DNA from: Kluyvera cryocrescens NBRC 102467 | Lineage (GTDB): Bacteria > Pseudomonadota > Gammaproteobacteria > Enterobacterales > Enterobacteriaceae | Assembly: GCF_001571285.1 (NCBI RefSeq) | Contig: NZ_BCTM01000018.1 | Coordinates: 47,762 to 111,761, forward strand | DNA: 64,000 nt | Direction: 5' to 3' | Shown here: positions 60,497 to 64,000 of the stretch, in pieces | Layout of the letters: each line of letters opens with the position of its first letter | Position numbering within the stretch: the stretch's first letter is position 1 | Program-made: the position numbers and the translations under genes | The notes under the pieces: model-generated | Told to the model about the DNA's origin: nothing | Database searches by the model: none | The model's input: the letters and a program-made list of their open reading frames with translations, nothing else

Positions 60497-62098
60497 TTAA
60501 GCCAACAGGCGGTAGCCTGGCAGGGTCAGGAAGTCGATCAGTTCGTCGGAGGTGGTGATTTGCTCCATCAGACGCGCGGCATCGTCGAAACGGCCGCCGT
60601 TGAAGCGGCTATCGCCCAGCTCGTTTTTGATAACCAGCAGCTCTTCGGCCAGCATCTGGCGGAACAGCGGTTTGGTTACCGGCTTGCCGTTGCTGAGCGT
60701 TTTCTGATGGTGGATCCACTGCCAGATAGAGGTACGGGAGATCTCCGCCGTCGCGGCATCCTCCATCAGGCCATAAATCGGTACGCAGCCGTTGCCGGAG
60801 ATCCACGCCTCGATGTACTGCACGGCGACGCGGATATTGGCGCGCATCCCCTCTTCGGTTCGTTCGCCATCGCAGGGCGTCAGCAGCTGTTCAGCCGTAA
60901 TAGGTGCATCCTCGGTGCGAGAGACGTTCAGCTGGTTTGGACGCGAACCTAACACTTCGTTAAAGACCGCCATCGCGGTATCAGCTAAGCCCGGATGGGC
61001 AACCCAGGTACCGTCGTGGCCGTTGTTCGCTTCCAGCGATTTGTCCGCTTTAACTTTGTTCAGCACCTGCTCATTGCACTCGGCATCTTTGCTTGGGATA
61101 AAAGCAGCCATACCGCCCATCGCAAACGCACCGCGCTTGTGGCAGGTTTTGATCAGCAGGCGCGAGTAGGCGCTGAGGAAGGCTTTATCCATCGTGACCA
61201 CCTGGCGATCGGGCAGTACGCGATCAGGGTGGTTCTTCAATGTTTTGATGTAGCTGAAGATGTAATCCCAGCGGCCGCAGTTCAGACCCACGATATGATC
61301 GCGCAGCGCATGAAGAATTTCGTCCATCTGGAAGACTGCTGGCAGCGTTTCAATCAGCAGCGTGGCCTTAATGGTGCCGCGCGGCAGGTTAAAGCGGTCT
61401 TCCGCATAACAGAACACGTCGTTCCACCAGGCAGCTTCCTGCCAGGCCTGCGTTTTCGGCAGGTAGAAGTACGGGCCGCTGCCTTTCGCCAACAACGCTT
61501 TGTAATTGTGGAAGAAGTAGAGCGCGAAATCGAACAGGCTGCCGGGAATGGCTTCCCCACGCCAGGTCACGTGCTTTTCAGGCAGATGCAGGCCGCGTAC
61601 GCGACAGACCAGTACAGCCGGGTCGGGCTTAAGCTGGTAAATTTTCCCTGCATCGTTGGTGTAGCTAATGGTGCCATTGACCGCATCGCGCAGGTTGATC
61701 TGCCCTTCAATGACTTTATTCCAGTCAGGCGCCAGTGAGTCTTCAAAGTCAGCCATAAAGACTTTCACATTGGCATTCATGGCGTTAATCACCATTTTGC
61801 GTTCAACGGGGCCGGTAATTTCCACACGACGATCCTGTAAATCGTCGGGAATACCGCGAATGGTCCAGCTACCATCACGAATGGAAGCGGTTTCCGAAAT
61901 AAAGTCTGGAAGCTTTCCATCGTCAATATCTTGCTGCTGCTGAATACGCGCAGCCAGCAGCTTGTTACGTTTAGGCGTAAATCGGGTCACCAGTTCGGTC
62001 AGAAACTCCACCGCTTCCGCAGTCAGAACCTGCTTCTCCTGTTCGCCAGAAGGCTTCAGAAAAGCCAGCTCATCGGTTGTTGTGGCCTGTTGTGTCAT
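60497..62098 (-). CDS. aceB: AceB, malate synthase A
   Basis: 533 residues, as in E. coli. The TIM-barrel signature [75 protein letters not shown] contains the magnesium-binding glutamate and the active-site region; [11 protein letters not shown] contains the catalytic arginine. It condenses glyoxylate and acetyl-CoA to malate. It is the first gene of aceBAK, with an IclR box about 110 bp upstream. The start follows GAGGAGCAGCAAC. Confidence 0.98.
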   Translation of the reverse strand: MTQQATTTDELAFLKPSGEQEKQVLTAEAVEFLTELVTRFTPKRNKLLAARIQQQQDIDDGKLPDFISETASIRDGSWTIRGIPDDLQDRRVEITGPVERKMVINAMNANVKVFMADFEDSLAPDWNKVIEGQINLRDAVNGTISYTNDAGKIYQLKPDPAVLVCRVRGLHLPEKHVTWRGEAIPGSLFDFALYFFHNYKALLAKGSGPYFYLPKTQAWQEAAWWNDVFCYAEDRFNLPRGTIKATLLIETLPAVFQMDEILHALRDHIVGLNCGRWDYIFSYIKTLKNHPDRVLPDRQVVTMDKAFLSAYSRLLIKTCHKRGAFAMGGMAAFIPSKDAECNEQVLNKVKADKSLEANNGHDGTWVAHPGLADTAMAVFNEVLGSRPNQLNVSRTEDAPITAEQLLTPCDGERTEEGMRANIRVAVQYIEAWISGNGCVPIYGLMEDAATAEISRTSIWQWIHHQKTLSNGKPVTKPLFRQMLAEELLVIKNELGDSRFNGGRFDDAARLMEQITTSDELIDFLTLPGYRLLA

Positions 62099-62207
62099 GT
62101 TGCTGCTCCTCGTTAGTGATCCGAATAGTGTCCCCGCAAGATGGGCTAACGATCGTTGTCGTTTTTTCGCCCAACGTTTTTAAGCCTAATCAATAAAAAT
62201 AAAAAAT

Positions 62208-62222
62208 CAAAAACGATTTCCA
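62208..62222. promoter_or_regulatory. IclR box of the aceBAK promoter
   Basis: Minus strand TGGAAATCGTTTTTG, inside a long A/T tract (62170-62280), is nearly the same as the E. coli aceB operator. The gap between aceB and metA is 271 bp and otherwise holds only A/T-rich promoter DNA and the metA terminator. Confidence 0.8.
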
Positions 62223-62301
62223 TTTTTAATTAAAATTAATCTTAATTAATTGATTAATATGAAATTAAAAATTTATTATTTACTGGTGTGCTTTTCGGAA
62301 A

Positions 62302-62325
62302 CAAAAAAGGCACCCGAAGGTGCCT
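62302..62325 (-). terminator. intrinsic terminator of metA
   Basis: Minus strand AGGCACC-TTCG-GGTGCCT hairpin followed by TTTTTGTTT, about 45 bp after the metA stop. Confidence 0.95.
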
Positions 62326-62369
62326 GATTGAGGATGCTGAAACGCTTTAGGATCGTGAGGAGTAGTGGA

Positions 62370-63299
62370 TCAATCCAGCGTTGGATTCATATTCCGCAGA
62401 TCGTATGGTGTGATTTGGTAGACGTAGTAGTTGAGCCAGTTAGCAAACAGCAGATTTCCATGGCTGCGCCAGGTGGCGTGCGGTTTGTTTTGCGGATCAT
62501 TTTTGGGGAAATAGTTGTACGGCACTTCCGGGCTTAAGCCGGCTTCCACATCACGGAAAAACTCGCTCGCCAGCGTGTGGGCATCATACTCAGGGTGGCC
62601 GGTGACGAAGGCAATACGCTTGTCTTTGCTGGCAAACAGATAGGCATCGCCTTCTGATGTTTCGGCAAGGATTTCGAGATCGGTATAATCACGAATCAGC
62701 TTCGCCGGGAAGTCAGCATAGCGCGAATGCGGTGCGAGGAATGTGTCGTCAAAACCACGCGTAAGCAGCGCATGTGGGTGGAGAATATTGTGTTCGTACA
62801 CGCCGGAGAGTTTGTCATTGCGGGTCTGTTTTGGAATACCGTAGAGAATATTGAGCGCAGCCTGCACCGCCCAACAGACAAACAGCGTGGAGGTGACGTG
62901 ATCTTTCGCCCACTCCAGTACCTGCTGGATCTGCGGCCAATAGGCAACATCATTGAATTCAACTAATCCCAGCGGCGCCCCGGTAACAATCAAACCATCG
63001 AAGTTTTCGTGGCGAATGTCGTCGAAATTGCAGTAAAAGTTATTAAGATGCTCTGTCGGCGTGTTACGCGATTCGCGAGCATCAATGCGCAGCAGTTGAA
63101 TATCCAGCTGCAGCGGAGAGTTCGACAGCAGACGCAGGAACTGGTTTTCTGTCTCAATTTTCTTCGGCATCAGGTTAAGGATCAGTACCTTCAACGGACG
63201 AATTTCCTGACCTGTTGCGCGCGATGCTGTCATCACAAAGACGTTCTCATCACGCAAAAACTTGACGGCTGGTAGCTCGTCCTGCACCCGAATCGGCAT
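62370..63299 (-). CDS. metA: MetA, homoserine O-succinyltransferase
   Basis: 309 residues, as in E. coli. The catalytic cysteine is Cys142 in [16 protein letters not shown]; His235 and Glu237 lie in [40 protein letters not shown] is typical of the family. It succinylates homoserine as the first committed step of methionine synthesis; the enzyme is feedback-inhibited and heat-sensitive in E. coli. Four tandem MetJ boxes lie upstream, so the MetJ repressor should control it. Confidence 0.98.
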   Translation of the reverse strand: MPIRVQDELPAVKFLRDENVFVMTASRATGQEIRPLKVLILNLMPKKIETENQFLRLLSNSPLQLDIQLLRIDARESRNTPTEHLNNFYCNFDDIRHENFDGLIVTGAPLGLVEFNDVAYWPQIQQVLEWAKDHVTSTLFVCWAVQAALNILYGIPKQTRNDKLSGVYEHNILHPHALLTRGFDDTFLAPHSRYADFPAKLIRDYTDLEILAETSEGDAYLFASKDKRIAFVTGHPEYDAHTLASEFFRDVEAGLSPEVPYNYFPKNDPQNKPHATWRSHGNLLFANWLNYYVYQITPYDLRNMNPTLD

Positions 63300-63318
63300 A
63301 ACCTCATTACCTCACAGC

Positions 63319-63350
63319 ATACGTATATACGTTTAGACTTCCAGACACCT
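63319..63350 (-). promoter_or_regulatory. MetJ operator (four tandem met boxes) of metA
   Basis: Plus-strand octamers ATACGTAT, ATACGTTT, AGACTTCC and AGACACCT follow each other without gaps. They resemble the met-box consensus AGACGTCT and the known E. coli metA operator. Confidence 0.85.
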
Positions 63351-63454
63351 AACGATACCCAGAATTCAGCGAAATGTCGAGTCTGCATGCAGAAGGTGAG
63401 AAAGTTTCAATTACCTCTACGGTATACTGCGGAAACGATTCTTAAGGAAACTGA

Positions 63455-63910
63455 ATGATGATGATCAGACGTTCACAACGCCATGAAGGCGAACGATTAA
63501 TTGCTATCTGGTGCCGCGCTGTCGATGCGACGCATGACTTTCTTTTGGCACAGGACAGAGCTGATATTGAGGTCCAGGTGCGAGAGTTTCTCCCCAAAGC
63601 ACCTTTATGGGTGGCGGTAGATGATGCAGATGCGCCGGTCGCATTTATGCTGCTATCCGAGCATCACCTTGAGGCACTGTTTGTCGATCCTGACGCTCGG
63701 GGAATGGGCATTGGGCGCGATTTAGTTAAGCATGCACTGTCGTTAATTCCCAATCTGACGACGGATGTCAACGAACAGAACGGCCAGGCAGTGGGATTTT
63801 ATCAGAAGATGGGGTTTGCCGTTTGCGGACGCTCAGCGACCGACGATCATGGCCGGCCTTATCCGCTACTGCATTTACGTTATGAAGGGAACTCGGACAA
63901 AACAGCTTAA
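63455..63910 (+). CDS. yjaB: YjaB, GNAT-family N-acetyltransferase
   Basis: 151 residues (147 in E. coli). GNAT features: IRRSQRHEGERLIAIWCRAVDATHDFLLAQDR at the N-terminus, LEALFVDPDARGMGIGRDLVKHALS with the acetyl-CoA loop RGMGIG, and VNEQNGQAVGFYQKMGFAV as motif B. The natural substrate is unknown. The first three codons are all ATG (MMM), so the exact start is open; ATG at 63455 follows AAGGAAACTGA. It is divergent from metA. Confidence 0.93.
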   Translation: MMMIRRSQRHEGERLIAIWCRAVDATHDFLLAQDRADIEVQVREFLPKAPLWVAVDDADAPVAFMLLSEHHLEALFVDPDARGMGIGRDLVKHALSLIPNLTTDVNEQNGQAVGFYQKMGFAVCGRSATDDHGRPYPLLHLRYEGNSDKTA

Positions 63911-63963
63911 CAATATTCGCCGATCTGTACGTTATGGTCGGTTTTTTACCAACGTACAGACGC

Positions 63964-63994
63964 AAAAAAGCCCATCCGTCAGGATGGGCTTCTT
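63964..63994. terminator. intrinsic terminator after yjaB
   Basis: AAGCCCATCC-gtca-GGATGGGCTT hairpin, with A run on the left and TTCTTC on the right, so it may serve both strands. The window ends just after it. Confidence 0.8.
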
Positions 63995-64000
63995 CACTTG

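Overview
The window is a piece of an enterobacterial chromosome. Most genes are close to full-length matches, from memory, of Escherichia coli K-12 proteins, and they follow the K-12 order of the 91-92 minute region read backwards: soxS, yjcB, ssb, uvrA, yjbR, aphA, tyrB, alr, dnaB, qor, pspG, dusA, zur, yjbJ, dinF, lexA, dgkA, plsB, ubiA, ubiC, malM-lamB-malK / malEFG, psiE, yjbHGFE, pgi, lysC, yjbD, rluF, pepE, yjbB, metH, iclR, aceK-aceA-aceB, metA, yjaB. Several K-12 neighbours (pdeC/yjcC, yjbL, yjbM, xylE) are missing and other genes sit in their places. This points to a non-Escherichia member of the Enterobacteriaceae (Klebsiella / Enterobacter / Citrobacter-like); the genus cannot be fixed from the sequence alone. 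No rRNA, tRNA, CRISPR array, insertion sequence or prophage was seen.

Layout. 1-6400: the soxS tail, yjcB behind a very good CRP site, a second MltF-like lytic transglycosylase, then a minus-strand operon of a gamma-glutamyltransferase-family hydrolase, an OFA-type MFS transporter and a GntR/FCD regulator. The upstream region of that operon carries a -24/-12 sigma-54 promoter, an NtrC-type enhancer site about 110 bp upstream of the predicted start, and a 32-bp palindrome over the start site. 6400-17900: DNA repair and replication (ssb/uvrA with a shared SOS box, dnaB), amino-acid enzymes (tyrB, alr), aphA, qor, pspG with its own sigma-54 promoter, and dusA. 17900-20800: a TraF-family outer-membrane protein gene and a cupin gene beside zur and yjbJ. 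20900-27500: dinF-lexA with two LexA boxes, dgkA/plsB, ubiCA.

27700-35500 is the complete maltose/maltodextrin regulon block (malM, lamB, malK facing malE, malF, malG). 35600-41000: psiE, two acetyltransferase genes of unknown substrate, and the yjbEFGH exopolysaccharide operon. 41300-45250: pgi, the lysine riboswitch with lysC, and an enlarged ERIC-type repeat. 45250-50340: a BASS transporter (PanS-like), yjbD, rluF, a SorC-family regulator paired with a shikimate-dehydrogenase-like gene under two matching palindromes, and pepE. 50400-64000: yjbB, metH, iclR, an ASCH-domain gene wedged between iclR and aceK, the glyoxylate operon aceBAK with IclR boxes, metA with four MetJ boxes, and yjaB.

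The strongest lead is the nitrogen-type control region at 6158-6293. Together with the amidohydrolase/transporter/regulator operon it drives, it suggests a nitrogen-scavenging pathway inserted between ssb and yjcB. The substrate is unknown. All family assignments come from reading motifs and from remembered homologues; no database search was run.
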